Positions 44,458 to 52,543 of a stretch of DNA of 64,000 nt are shown here, in pieces. How positions within the stretch are numbered: the stretch's first letter is position 1; each line of letters begins with the position of its first letter. Both the position numbers and the translations under genes were made by a program. This DNA comes from Streptomyces sp. WAC 01529 (GTDB lineage: Bacteria > Actinomycetota > Actinomycetes > Streptomycetales > Streptomycetaceae). Below the pieces are notes generated by a model that worked only from the letters and a program-made list of their open reading frames with translations, did not search any database and was not told where the DNA came from. The DNA lies in the NCBI RefSeq assembly GCF_003945545.1, contig NZ_CP029617.1, positions 1 through 64,000 of the forward strand, in the 5' to 3' direction.

Positions 44458-47247
44458 TCAGGGCTGTGCGTCGTCGTCACCGTCGGTGGGGTCGACGGTG
44501 CGGCGGTATTCGGGGTGGTCCTTGTCCATCTGGATGCCGAGGTGGACCGGCGCGGGGTACTGGGTGCGGTGTTCCCAGTGAAGGGCGTGATCACAGAGGC
44601 GGGCGGCGGCGAGCCCGTAGGTGAGCGGGGCCTGGTCGGCCGGGTGGTGGAGCACGGTGATCTCCGTTGCCGTGTGGCTGTACCAGGTTTCGGCTTGTTC
44701 CTTGGGGTCGCTGCTGCCCCACCGGGTGTAGGACTCGCCGGCGCGGGCGTAGCGCGCGCCTCCTGTGAACTGGTGGGGGAGGTTGCACAGGATGAACGTC
44801 TGCTCAGCCTGTTCCATCTGGAACAGGCCGGTGGCGAGTTTCCCCTCCTCGGTGACGGGTTCGTCGTACTCCGGGGGGTGGCGGAGCCGTTCGATCAGGG
44901 CCGGCCGGGCCACGTCCTCGCTGCCGGAGGTGACCCGGACGACCGCTCGTGGGCGTTGGTCGGGTGGGAGCGTGAAGCCGGGCAGCGCCGGCCGCTTGTT
45001 GATTTGGCCGGCCGCGTCGGGTGTCTTGCCCAGGTTCTTGTTGGCGAGCAGTGGCCAGATGCTGCGGGCCTCGCCTCCGGAGACGTACATGACGTATCCC
45101 TGTGCCGGGCCGGCATGCCCGCCCAGTTCGTAGAGTGCGCGATCAATGTGGCGGGGCAGGAGTTCGTCGCGGCGTCGGCCTTCGGGCAGTGGCCGGGCGC
45201 GGAAGTGGTAGTTGGCGGGGGCGTAGTCGAGCCAGGTGCCCTGGCTGGCGTGTTCGGAGGGGAGGTAGGCGAGGGTCCGCCAGTACGGGCCGTGGGGGAC
45301 GAGGGCGACCAAGGTCCACATGAGTTTCGGCTCGTCGGTGGCGATGCGCCGGTCCCCGCGCTGCTGGCGCAGGTGGAGCCCGACGTGGACGAGGGGTTCC
45401 TTGAGGCCGTTGGGGCCGGAGCTGAGGGCTTTGGTCAGCCTGGGGTGCACGAGCCCAGCCACGCGGGACATATCCGCGATGGCCATGTGGCCGCGGTGGT
45501 GTCCTTGGAGCTCGAGGCCCAGGAGTTCGAGATCGGTGGTGAGTTCGCGGTCCTTCTTGCGCGGGTTGCGGCGTCCGGGCTTGTACAGGGTGAGGAACTG
45601 GGCGAGGACATGATGCTTGGCGAGTTCACCGTTGACTCGGTGCTTGGCGTCCAGGAGGTCGGGGTTCACGACGGTGGAGTCGGTCTTCTTCGAGGCGCGT
45701 CGCTGGCGGGCCCAGGCTTTGGGGTCGTACTCGGTCTCGCATAGGGCGAGCAGGCGCGTGTCCTCGGGGGCGTCGAGACCGTGGAGTTGCCTGACCAGGG
45801 CGGGGCGTTGGTCGTGGTGTTCGCCGTGGGCCAGCAGTTCCGGCGCCGGCTGGAACAGGACCTCGATGTGGTCGTCGAGAGGGACGGGCTTGTTCTCGCC
45901 GATGCCGGTGGCGGCGAGGTCGGGGCGGTTGAAGTGGTAGGCCAGCAGCATCTGCATGCGTGTGCGCATGGCCTGGGTCCTGTAGAGAGCGAGGATGCGC
46001 AGTTTCCGGCATCCGGATGCGACGAGGATCTGCGGCAAGTTCTCGTCGTCCCACAGGACCGCGTCACGGCCTTCGACGGTGGTACGCCGGTTTCCGAAGG
46101 GGCGGCGGCCAGCGACCTGCACGCATTCGACCAGGGGCTGGTCAAGGACAGTGCTGACGTGCCGGGCGAGTTCGCGTTGACTGTACATGCCCACGCCCCT
46201 GCCGATCGGATAGCTCACGGCGAAGGGAACGAGGGCGCGGAGTTTGCCGGGCGGGCCGCTCAGGTCAAGGGCGCTGGGTGCGAGGAACTCGTCGTCTTTG
46301 TCGCGAGGGAAGACATGTTCGCCGTGCAGGCGGGTCCAGCCGTCTAGAGCCAGGCGGGTGGTGTGGTTCAGGTGGGTGTGGTCGCCGTAGCCGCCGAGTT
46401 CGAGGTTGAGAAGGGGGCCTTTGGCGTCGCGGGGCTCGAACCAGGCCGTGCGGGCGCTGCGCAGCGTGTTGCTCAGCCGGGAGACGGAGGGCTGGACGAC
46501 GGCCACGGGGTGGGACAGGCCGGGGTGGGACTTCATCATCACGTCGAGCCGGAGGGTGGCGTATCTGGCGGCCGTCTTCCAGGCGTTGTCGCTGTCATCC
46601 TCGTCGTCGGCGATGTCCTCGAGCGTTTCCCCGCGGGCGGCGAGCCAGGTATTGCTCCAGAGCAGATCGCGGTCCCACACCTGGAGGCAGGTGGCCAGAT
46701 CGCGGCGGAAGGTGACGGTCTTGCCGTCGATTTCCCACGTCTGGGCGGCGAGCTTCTCGGCGATGGCCCAGCCGGCGGCCGTCCACACCCAGCCAGGGGC
46801 GTCGATGCAGGCTGTGGTGCGGGTGATCTGGTCCCACAGCTGGACCTGTTCGGGGGCGGTCCCTGCGATGAGGTCGGCGATCTGGCTCGGGTACTGGAAG
46901 GTGAAGCGGTCAGCCGGGGTCTGCAGCAACGCCTGCTCCCAGAGGGTGACGGCGGCATGCAGGTCGTCGCGGTCGATGGGCCGGGTGGTGGCGAGGAACT
47001 TCGGCGGGTGGGCCTTGGAGGTGGGGTAGAGCGTGGCGCTGGTGTAGCCGATGGCGCGCAGGACGGTCAGCAGCCCGCTGTAGGGGAGGTTGGCTGTGGA
47101 GCCGGTGATGCCGCGGTATTCCTCGCGCACCTTCTTCCAAGCCGTGTCGATCTTCACCTCGGGCAAGCGGTACAGCAGCACCGAACCAAGGAGTTCTTCG
47201 TCGGTGTGGCAGGCCAGAAGGGACAGCTGGGTCTGTTCCGTGGTCAT
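44458..47247 (-). CDS. pPIWI-RE protein (prokaryotic PIWI-like, R/E type)
   Basis: This 929-aa protein has the length and neighbours of the pPIWI-RE family, distant Argonaute relatives named for conserved Arg and Glu residues. Its N-terminal about 400 residues are helical. The rest is the RNase H-like PIWI part (HHRGHMAIADMSRVAGLVHP, then WTLVALVPHGPYWRTLAYLP and YVMYVSGGEARSIWPLL, with Glu and Arg side by side). The catalytic DED pattern of cutting Argonautes is not evident, as expected for this family. The ATG overlaps the stop of the DinG-type helicase gene by 4 bp. The family is proposed to use nucleic-acid guides, probably against plasmids or phages; that is published inference. Confidence 0.83.
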   Translation of the reverse strand: MTTEQTQLSLLACHTDEELLGSVLLYRLPEVKIDTAWKKVREEYRGITGSTANLPYSGLLTVLRAIGYTSATLYPTSKAHPPKFLATTRPIDRDDLHAAVTLWEQALLQTPADRFTFQYPSQIADLIAGTAPEQVQLWDQITRTTACIDAPGWVWTAAGWAIAEKLAAQTWEIDGKTVTFRRDLATCLQVWDRDLLWSNTWLAARGETLEDIADDEDDSDNAWKTAARYATLRLDVMMKSHPGLSHPVAVVQPSVSRLSNTLRSARTAWFEPRDAKGPLLNLELGGYGDHTHLNHTTRLALDGWTRLHGEHVFPRDKDDEFLAPSALDLSGPPGKLRALVPFAVSYPIGRGVGMYSQRELARHVSTVLDQPLVECVQVAGRRPFGNRRTTVEGRDAVLWDDENLPQILVASGCRKLRILALYRTQAMRTRMQMLLAYHFNRPDLAATGIGENKPVPLDDHIEVLFQPAPELLAHGEHHDQRPALVRQLHGLDAPEDTRLLALCETEYDPKAWARQRRASKKTDSTVVNPDLLDAKHRVNGELAKHHVLAQFLTLYKPGRRNPRKKDRELTTDLELLGLELQGHHRGHMAIADMSRVAGLVHPRLTKALSSGPNGLKEPLVHVGLHLRQQRGDRRIATDEPKLMWTLVALVPHGPYWRTLAYLPSEHASQGTWLDYAPANYHFRARPLPEGRRRDELLPRHIDRALYELGGHAGPAQGYVMYVSGGEARSIWPLLANKNLGKTPDAAGQINKRPALPGFTLPPDQRPRAVVRVTSGSEDVARPALIERLRHPPEYDEPVTEEGKLATGLFQMEQAEQTFILCNLPHQFTGGARYARAGESYTRWGSSDPKEQAETWYSHTATEITVLHHPADQAPLTYGLAAARLCDHALHWEHRTQYPAPVHLGIQMDKDHPEYRRTVDPTDGDDDAQP

Positions 47248-50200
47248 CAGACGCCTTCGTGATCAAGGTCTTCGCTGCGGGGCAGGGGGACGTGGGTGAG
47301 CGAGGGGATGTCGGGTGCGTGGGCGAAGTCGAGCCAGGCGGTCAGGGTTGCGCCGTAGATGCGGCGGAGGCTGGCCTGTTCCTCTTCGGTGAGGCCGTCG
47401 TAGTAGGAGCGGAGCAGCGAGGGGAAGTCGGAGCCCAGGCGGGTGTCGAGGAGGGAGTTGTCGACGAGGTAGAGCTGGACGGGGGTGCCGCCGCGGCGGG
47501 CGCGGCCGGCGAGCTGGATGAGGTCGACCAGGATTCCGGCGAGGATCTCGGTCTTCAGGTAGCGGGGGAGCCTGCTGAAGCGGGGGTCGCTGCGCAGCAG
47601 GGTGTGCAGGTGTCTTCGGGCGACCCGGCTCTGGATGGCGAGCATGCGGGCGGGGTCGGGGCCCGGGCAGGCCGCGCTGATGGCGGTTGCGTTGATGCTG
47701 GCGTACATCGCCTCGGGTGAATGCAGGTCGGCAACGGGGCGCAGGCCGACCCACACCGATGCAAGCGCGGACCGTTCGGTGCCGGGGACGAGGATGTTCA
47801 GTCCGCGGGCGACCAGCGGCAGGGGCGCGCAGATGGCCTTTACGTGAGGGTGGGTGCGGGGCAGATCCTCGAGCTGGTCGATAGTGATGGTCACGACGCC
47901 GGTGGGCAGATGGATGCCGGGTGGGATACCTGACTTGGGGACGACAACGGCGATCCAGGAGGCTTGTACCGCGACCGAAGCGATGCCGACGGCGAGGAGG
48001 ATGGCCTGTTTGTAGGAGTTGGAGACCACCATGGCTCTGGCCCGGTCGGGGTCGTCTATCTCCAGCTGGCGGAGGTGCTCGGAGAGCCGGGTCTGCCACA
48101 GCCGCTCCCCGAGTTTCTGGATCTCCGCTGGTTTGTGGGCTTCGGCGATGCCTCCGATGGTGATGGGGTCCCATACGGTGTCCGAGGCGGAAACGTTGCC
48201 GGCCAGGGCGGTGACTGCGCCGGGGGTGGCGTCGGTCATGACGTAGGCGGGCTCGGTGTGCACGTGTTCGCAGGCAGCACGCGGGAAGAAGGCGGTCGCT
48301 GACAGGGCGAGGACGCTGCGCTCGACGCCGGAGGTGGCGAGGGCCATGGTGCCGCCGAGTTGGACGGTTCCGGTGTGGGGGTCGCCGCCGAGGGACTGGA
48401 CGAAGAGTTCGCCGCCGCCCCGGTTGTCCTTGTTGACCTTGAATCCGAACAGCTGGTAGCCCAGGGGCCCATACGGCAGGGCGCCGTTCTGAGTGAATGA
48501 GCCGAGCGCTCTTGCCAGTTCACGGCCGGCGGTCAGCTGGGAACCGAGTCCGGCGATACAAGACTTCAGGTAGGTCAGGCTCTGGTGGAGGCAGCCCAGC
48601 CAGGCGCGCACGAGCAGCGCGTTGGTGACGGCCGCATGCCGCATCTTGGGGATCTTGAGGCGTTTGAGCGCCCGAGAGATTTCCGTTTTGAGGACGGGCA
48701 GTTCGTCCTCGCTGGTGTCCCGGCTGACGGCCCGGCCGAGGATGCCGGCCAGTTCCTGGAAGCGCGGGTCCGGGGCGGTGTCATCGCTGGAGTCGGGGAA
48801 GATGGCGCGGAACGCCTGGTGAATGTCCGGGTCGAGGCGGATGTGTTCATCGAGGCCGAGCAGGTCCCTGATCAGGATGCGGTCCCAGATACCGGGCACG
48901 TGCCAACCAGAGCCAGGACGTTCTTCCTCGTGCGTGTCCTGCTCGAGCCAGAGCTCGCCGTCCAGCACGTAGTTGAGGAACTGCTCCCCCAGTCCCCTGG
49001 CCTTGAACAGGGCGTTGACCACCCGGCGGTCGGCCGCCGCTGCCAGGCTCTGCCGCTGCTGGTCCACCTGCAGCAGCAGCGAGGTCTTGCTGATGCCGCG
49101 CGTGGCCAGGGAGAATGCGTGGGCGCCCGTGGAGCACCAGCTGTTCTGCAGGTTATCGACCTCGTCGACGATCAGCTGGCGGCAGTGACGGTTGAGGAAC
49201 TCCATCACAGAGATCTGCCGAAGGAGACGCCGACCGGTGTCGACCGGGACCTGGATGAGACCGCGCAGCAGGTTGTGATGGTTGGTGACGATGATGTCCG
49301 CGTGGACCGCCTCGCGGAACAGCGCGTACTTCCCGCACACTCCCATCCGCGGGCAGGCGTGCGGGCCGGTCGGCTCCTCGTCCCCGGTGCCGGCCACGGG
49401 GTCGGTGACCTTGGTCAGGGCGCGGCACGGTTCGCGGCCGCGGGTGACCTTGGGGCCGTCCGTCACCCATGCCGACAGGTCGCATCCGTAGGCCAGCCGG
49501 TCGTGGCGGTCCTCGCGGCCCTGTTCGGCGGCGCGCTGAGCCTGTTCGGCGAGGCGGCTCTCGGTAACCAGCGGCACGCAGCGCAGCTTGTGGCTGGCGG
49601 TGGCCTGGGCGAGCTGGGCGGTGACCTTAAAGACGAGTTCGTCGTCCGCTGCGATCTTCTCGGCGCCTGTCAGGCTGTCGTGGATCGTGCTGACGACGAT
49701 GGCGACGGGGCCCTGGCCGCGGTCGGCCAGGAGCGGGGCAAGGTTGTTCATCAGCACGCTCTTGCCCACGCCCGTCGGTGCGTTGACGATCGTGAGCTTC
49801 CCGGCCGGCAGGTTCAGACGGGTGACGGGAGCGCCGGAAGCGTCCTGGAGCCGGTCGAAGAAGGAGGCGAGCACGCCCGGCTTCCAGCCGTGGCGGCCGG
49901 GGCTGGCCGCGGCCTGGCGCCGGGCTAGGCGCAGGATCTTCTTGCGGGTGGCGGTCGTCGTGGCCGTGTACGGGGCGGTCGTCAGCTGCAGCGGCCGTAC
50001 GTGGGCGCCTTCTTCGGTGTCGGGGATGGTCACCACCGAGGGCTCTGATCCCCCGAACTGCCACAGGCCGGGGCTGGCCACGGGCAACGGCAGGCGGGCG
50101 TCGTAGTAGTAGCCTTCGGCTTCGCGCACCAGTTCCCGGGCCAGTTCCAGCGGCTTTTGAGCGTGCGCGGCCAGCAGGTAGGTCGCCTCCCGGGGCGGCA

Positions 50201-50507
50201 CATCATCAGGGAGCCGGTACAGGCCGCTTCCCGAGGTCGCACAGGTTCGCGCGAGCGCCTCGAACATGCCGCGTCCGGCCAGGTCGTCGGGGCGCACGTG
50301 CCAGTACTGGCCGGCCAGCTCCCGTACGCGCCGAGGGACCCGGGGCCAGTGCTCCCACAGGTCCACGCGAGCGGCCGCGAACACGTGCGCCTGGTCCAGC
50401 GGCACGACCATCCGGCCGTCGGCGTCACGGAAGCCGAAGTACTCCTCGGCCAGCGCCAACGCCGCTGCGACGGACAGCGTGCGCAGTTCCCACTCCTCCG
50501 GCCTCAC
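47247..50507 (-). CDS. DinG-type Fe-S helicase of pPIWI-RE system
   Basis: This 1086-aa protein starts at a GTG overlapping the upstream stop (GTGA). The N-terminal 230 residues are a system-specific domain (EEWELRTLSVAAALALAEEY onward). The helicase has VNAPTGVGKSVL (Walker A, about 245). Cysteines spaced as in XPD/DinG Fe-S helicases follow (CDLSAW, EPCRAL, HACPRMGVCGKY). Motif II is LIVDEVDNLQ (about 447), VVSNSYKQAI matches motif IV, and IQLAGRARRGG (motif VI) lies near 1040. Middle insertions are long. It would unwind DNA or R-loops for the PIWI-RE protein encoded next. An open frame continues upstream of 50507 but is the antisense side of the REase gene. Confidence 0.85.
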   Translation of the reverse strand: MRPEEWELRTLSVAAALALAEEYFGFRDADGRMVVPLDQAHVFAAARVDLWEHWPRVPRRVRELAGQYWHVRPDDLAGRGMFEALARTCATSGSGLYRLPDDVPPREATYLLAAHAQKPLELARELVREAEGYYYDARLPLPVASPGLWQFGGSEPSVVTIPDTEEGAHVRPLQLTTAPYTATTTATRKKILRLARRQAAASPGRHGWKPGVLASFFDRLQDASGAPVTRLNLPAGKLTIVNAPTGVGKSVLMNNLAPLLADRGQGPVAIVVSTIHDSLTGAEKIAADDELVFKVTAQLAQATASHKLRCVPLVTESRLAEQAQRAAEQGREDRHDRLAYGCDLSAWVTDGPKVTRGREPCRALTKVTDPVAGTGDEEPTGPHACPRMGVCGKYALFREAVHADIIVTNHHNLLRGLIQVPVDTGRRLLRQISVMEFLNRHCRQLIVDEVDNLQNSWCSTGAHAFSLATRGISKTSLLLQVDQQRQSLAAAADRRVVNALFKARGLGEQFLNYVLDGELWLEQDTHEEERPGSGWHVPGIWDRILIRDLLGLDEHIRLDPDIHQAFRAIFPDSSDDTAPDPRFQELAGILGRAVSRDTSEDELPVLKTEISRALKRLKIPKMRHAAVTNALLVRAWLGCLHQSLTYLKSCIAGLGSQLTAGRELARALGSFTQNGALPYGPLGYQLFGFKVNKDNRGGGELFVQSLGGDPHTGTVQLGGTMALATSGVERSVLALSATAFFPRAACEHVHTEPAYVMTDATPGAVTALAGNVSASDTVWDPITIGGIAEAHKPAEIQKLGERLWQTRLSEHLRQLEIDDPDRARAMVVSNSYKQAILLAVGIASVAVQASWIAVVVPKSGIPPGIHLPTGVVTITIDQLEDLPRTHPHVKAICAPLPLVARGLNILVPGTERSALASVWVGLRPVADLHSPEAMYASINATAISAACPGPDPARMLAIQSRVARRHLHTLLRSDPRFSRLPRYLKTEILAGILVDLIQLAGRARRGGTPVQLYLVDNSLLDTRLGSDFPSLLRSYYDGLTEEEQASLRRIYGATLTAWLDFAHAPDIPSLTHVPLPRSEDLDHEGV

Positions 50508-51679
50508 CGCGGCGCTCCGCACGCGTCCTTGACCTGCTTGGCCAGGCGGCTGACCGTGGTCACCTTGACGCCCCGGCCTCGTACCTGGGCGGCGAGGAAG
50601 TGCCGTTCGCTGTGCTGGTGGTTGGGCAGGACGATCGTCAGCCCCTTCCGCAGCACCGGGCGGTTCGAGAGCGCCTTGCCGAGCGCGACGACCGACTCCC
50701 ACGCCTTGGCGTCCACGCGCCAATGCCGAGTGCGCTTGCCCGGCACCGCCACGGTGATGTGCACGTCGTACTCGTCCGGCCGCTGCTCCCCCGGCCACAT
50801 CTCCAGCTCGACGAACGGCAGGCCTTCGAGCTCGTCGCGCAGTTGGAGTTCGAGGAGTACGGGAAGAGTGCCGTAGCGCCACACGTGCCGGTTCACGGCC
50901 AAGTGATCGGAGCTGGCCGGCAGCGGTGTGACCGGCACCGCGGCCTTGCCGGTCCCGGTCAGCTCGCCCGGGCCCGGCCCTTTGCCGGGCGTGTACCGGT
51001 AGTGCACGCCCCGGGGCGCGTGGGCCTCACAGCGTACGTCGAACAGTGGCCCGGACCGCAGAGTCCGCATCGGCCAGCGGCAGACCGGGCACGGATACCA
51101 CCAGCCGTCGACCTGGCACCACGGCCAGTCGGCCACGGACTCGAAGAAGTCGAACCGCATCCACAACCGGTCCCACTGGCGGCTCAGCTCCCGCACCGAG
51201 CCGGCGGCATGCGTCCCAAGAAGGGTGCGGGCGCACCGGTACTCCTCCGGCGAAAGGCGCCGCATGAGGTCGAACAGACGCTGTTCTTCCTGCTCGGCCC
51301 GTACCCGGGCCCACGGCCAGTACTGCTCGAGCGCCGCTTGCGGTACCAGATGCTCGCTGCACAGATCCTTAACCGCGTCACGGGCCAACCCCTGCGCGTC
51401 GAACAACTCCATGCTGTCGAACCGGTCGGGCCTGCCCGAAGCCGACGGAAGCAGAGGTCCCAGCGGGCCGCGCAGTCCCTGGCGGAACTCCTTCATCCCG
51501 ATCTGCGCCGCCCGCTCAGGGCGGTGGGCCGCTCGAAGCACCGCCAAGCAGTCCATGAGCAGCCTGCTCCGGCGGCTGGGTGCCAGTACCGGATCGCTCT
51601 CCGCGACGACCGCCATGCAGCACGCCGTCAAAGCCTGGTCACGCCGCTCCTGATCCGCGGCCACTTCTCTGACAGCCAC
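50504..51679 (-). CDS. REase-domain protein of pPIWI-RE system
   Basis: This 391-aa protein is from GTG 51679; an earlier GTG at 51697 would leave no room for a promoter against the divergent gene at 51703. Residues 1-160 are helical (pPIWI_RE_Y-like). A zinc ribbon follows: WCQVDGWWYPCPVC and MRTL, with a second Cys (DVRCEAH). The C-terminal REase has DEYDVHITVAVPG and HWRVDAKAWESV, a D-(x14)-D-x-K nuclease signature of PD-(D/E)XK type. The nuclease residues are intact. It is the promoter-proximal gene, followed by helicase and PIWI-RE protein with 4-bp overlaps. This matches the three-gene pPIWI-RE layout I recall from published comparative genomics. Confidence 0.83.
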   Translation of the reverse strand: MAVREVAADQERRDQALTACCMAVVAESDPVLAPSRRSRLLMDCLAVLRAAHRPERAAQIGMKEFRQGLRGPLGPLLPSASGRPDRFDSMELFDAQGLARDAVKDLCSEHLVPQAALEQYWPWARVRAEQEEQRLFDLMRRLSPEEYRCARTLLGTHAAGSVRELSRQWDRLWMRFDFFESVADWPWCQVDGWWYPCPVCRWPMRTLRSGPLFDVRCEAHAPRGVHYRYTPGKGPGPGELTGTGKAAVPVTPLPASSDHLAVNRHVWRYGTLPVLLELQLRDELEGLPFVELEMWPGEQRPDEYDVHITVAVPGKRTRHWRVDAKAWESVVALGKALSNRPVLRKGLTIVLPNHQHSERHFLAAQVRGRGVKVTTVSRLAKQVKDACGAPR

Positions 51680-51686
51680 ACCGGAA

Positions 51687-51694
51687 CATATAGC
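51687..51694. promoter_or_regulatory. Shared core of two face-to-face leaderless promoters
   Basis: CATATA at 51687-51692 reads TATATG on the minus strand, exactly 7 nt before the GTG at 51679. On the plus strand TATAGC at 51689-51694 lies 8 nt before the ATG at 51703. Only 23 bp separate the two genes, so polymerase bound on one side should block the other, giving mutually exclusive expression. No ribosome site is present on either side. Confidence 0.5.
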
Positions 51695-51702
51695 CACGGA
51701 AC

Positions 51703-52368
51703 ATGCCTAATGTCACATACCGTTACTTCGTGCACGACAAGCCCACCCAGACAGGCCAACAGCCCGCAAAGGCGCTCCCGCCAGCGGCCGACACCCGCCA
51801 GCGATGGCAGTGGGCCATGGCTCCAGGGGTCGACTTCTCGGCCCCGGCCGCTGTCAACGAATTCGCGAAAGCCGGCAAGTGGCTGTGGTTCCTGCCGGTC
51901 CGCGCCCTCGATGCGGGCTGGCGCCTCATCAAGACGGCCGTGGAAGGCGGACAGCTCGGACCGGGAGCCAAGGTCGCCACGCTCGGCAGCGACTTCGACG
52001 GCGACCCCACACGCCGGCCAGTGATCATCTACACCGCCAACCATCATGACAAGGAGGACGTACAGCGCGTTCTGAACGCCCTCCGCGCACTCGGCGTCCG
52101 CGACGCACTGGCGTACAAGACCGACGAGGCCACGGCGCTCGGAGAATACGGAGACGGAACCAGCATCTACACCAGCCCCGCCGGAACCACCAAAGTCATC
52201 CGGCGCGACCGTCAGGCTCGCCCGGCCCGCACGCCCCCGCGGCCGGGACCGGCGGGCGCGGAACACGCCCGGCCGCTCCCGCCTGCTGACGGCACCTGCG
52301 ACCCCGTGGCAGGGCACGGCTCAGGAACAGTGTCCACTGCGCCTAGCAGCAGCAAAGCTCGTACGTAG
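51703..52368 (+). CDS. Phosphothreonine-lyase-like (DUF1917/BLES03-type) protein
   Basis: This 221-aa protein resembles the family labelled putative phosphothreonine lyase. AKAGKWLWFLPVRALDAGWR, VEGGQLGPGAKVATL, VIIYTANHHDKEDVQRVLNA and LRALGVRDALAYKTDEAT appear in order. The last 50 residues are a Pro/Ala/Arg tail without structure. The label rests on fold similarity; no lyase activity is shown for actinobacterial members. The start is leaderless, sharing its promoter core with the PIWI-RE operon. Proximity suggests it could be a regulator, immunity factor or unrelated neighbour. Confidence 0.7.
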   Translation: MPNVTYRYFVHDKPTQTGQQPAKALPPAADTRQRWQWAMAPGVDFSAPAAVNEFAKAGKWLWFLPVRALDAGWRLIKTAVEGGQLGPGAKVATLGSDFDGDPTRRPVIIYTANHHDKEDVQRVLNALRALGVRDALAYKTDEATALGEYGDGTSIYTSPAGTTKVIRRDRQARPARTPPRPGPAGAEHARPLPPADGTCDPVAGHGSGTVSTAPSSSKART

Positions 52369-52543
52369 ACTGCAGGTTGCAGATCTGTTGATCCGTGGAT
52401 TCGGGCTGGTGCACATGCAGTTGAGGATCGCCGCCCGGCGGAGACGGACAACGCAGCCCAGGTCCTGGCGGCAGGCGGACCACGGGCCGGGTACGGACAG
52501 GACACGGGCAGGCGGGCGGGAACCGCGCGGAGGTGGGGCGGCG

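Noticed and set aside
50508..50882. Upstream extension of the DinG-type helicase gene
   Set aside because: It overlaps the REase gene in another frame and encodes Arg/Pro/Gly low complexity; the GTGA overlap at 50504-50507 marks the start.
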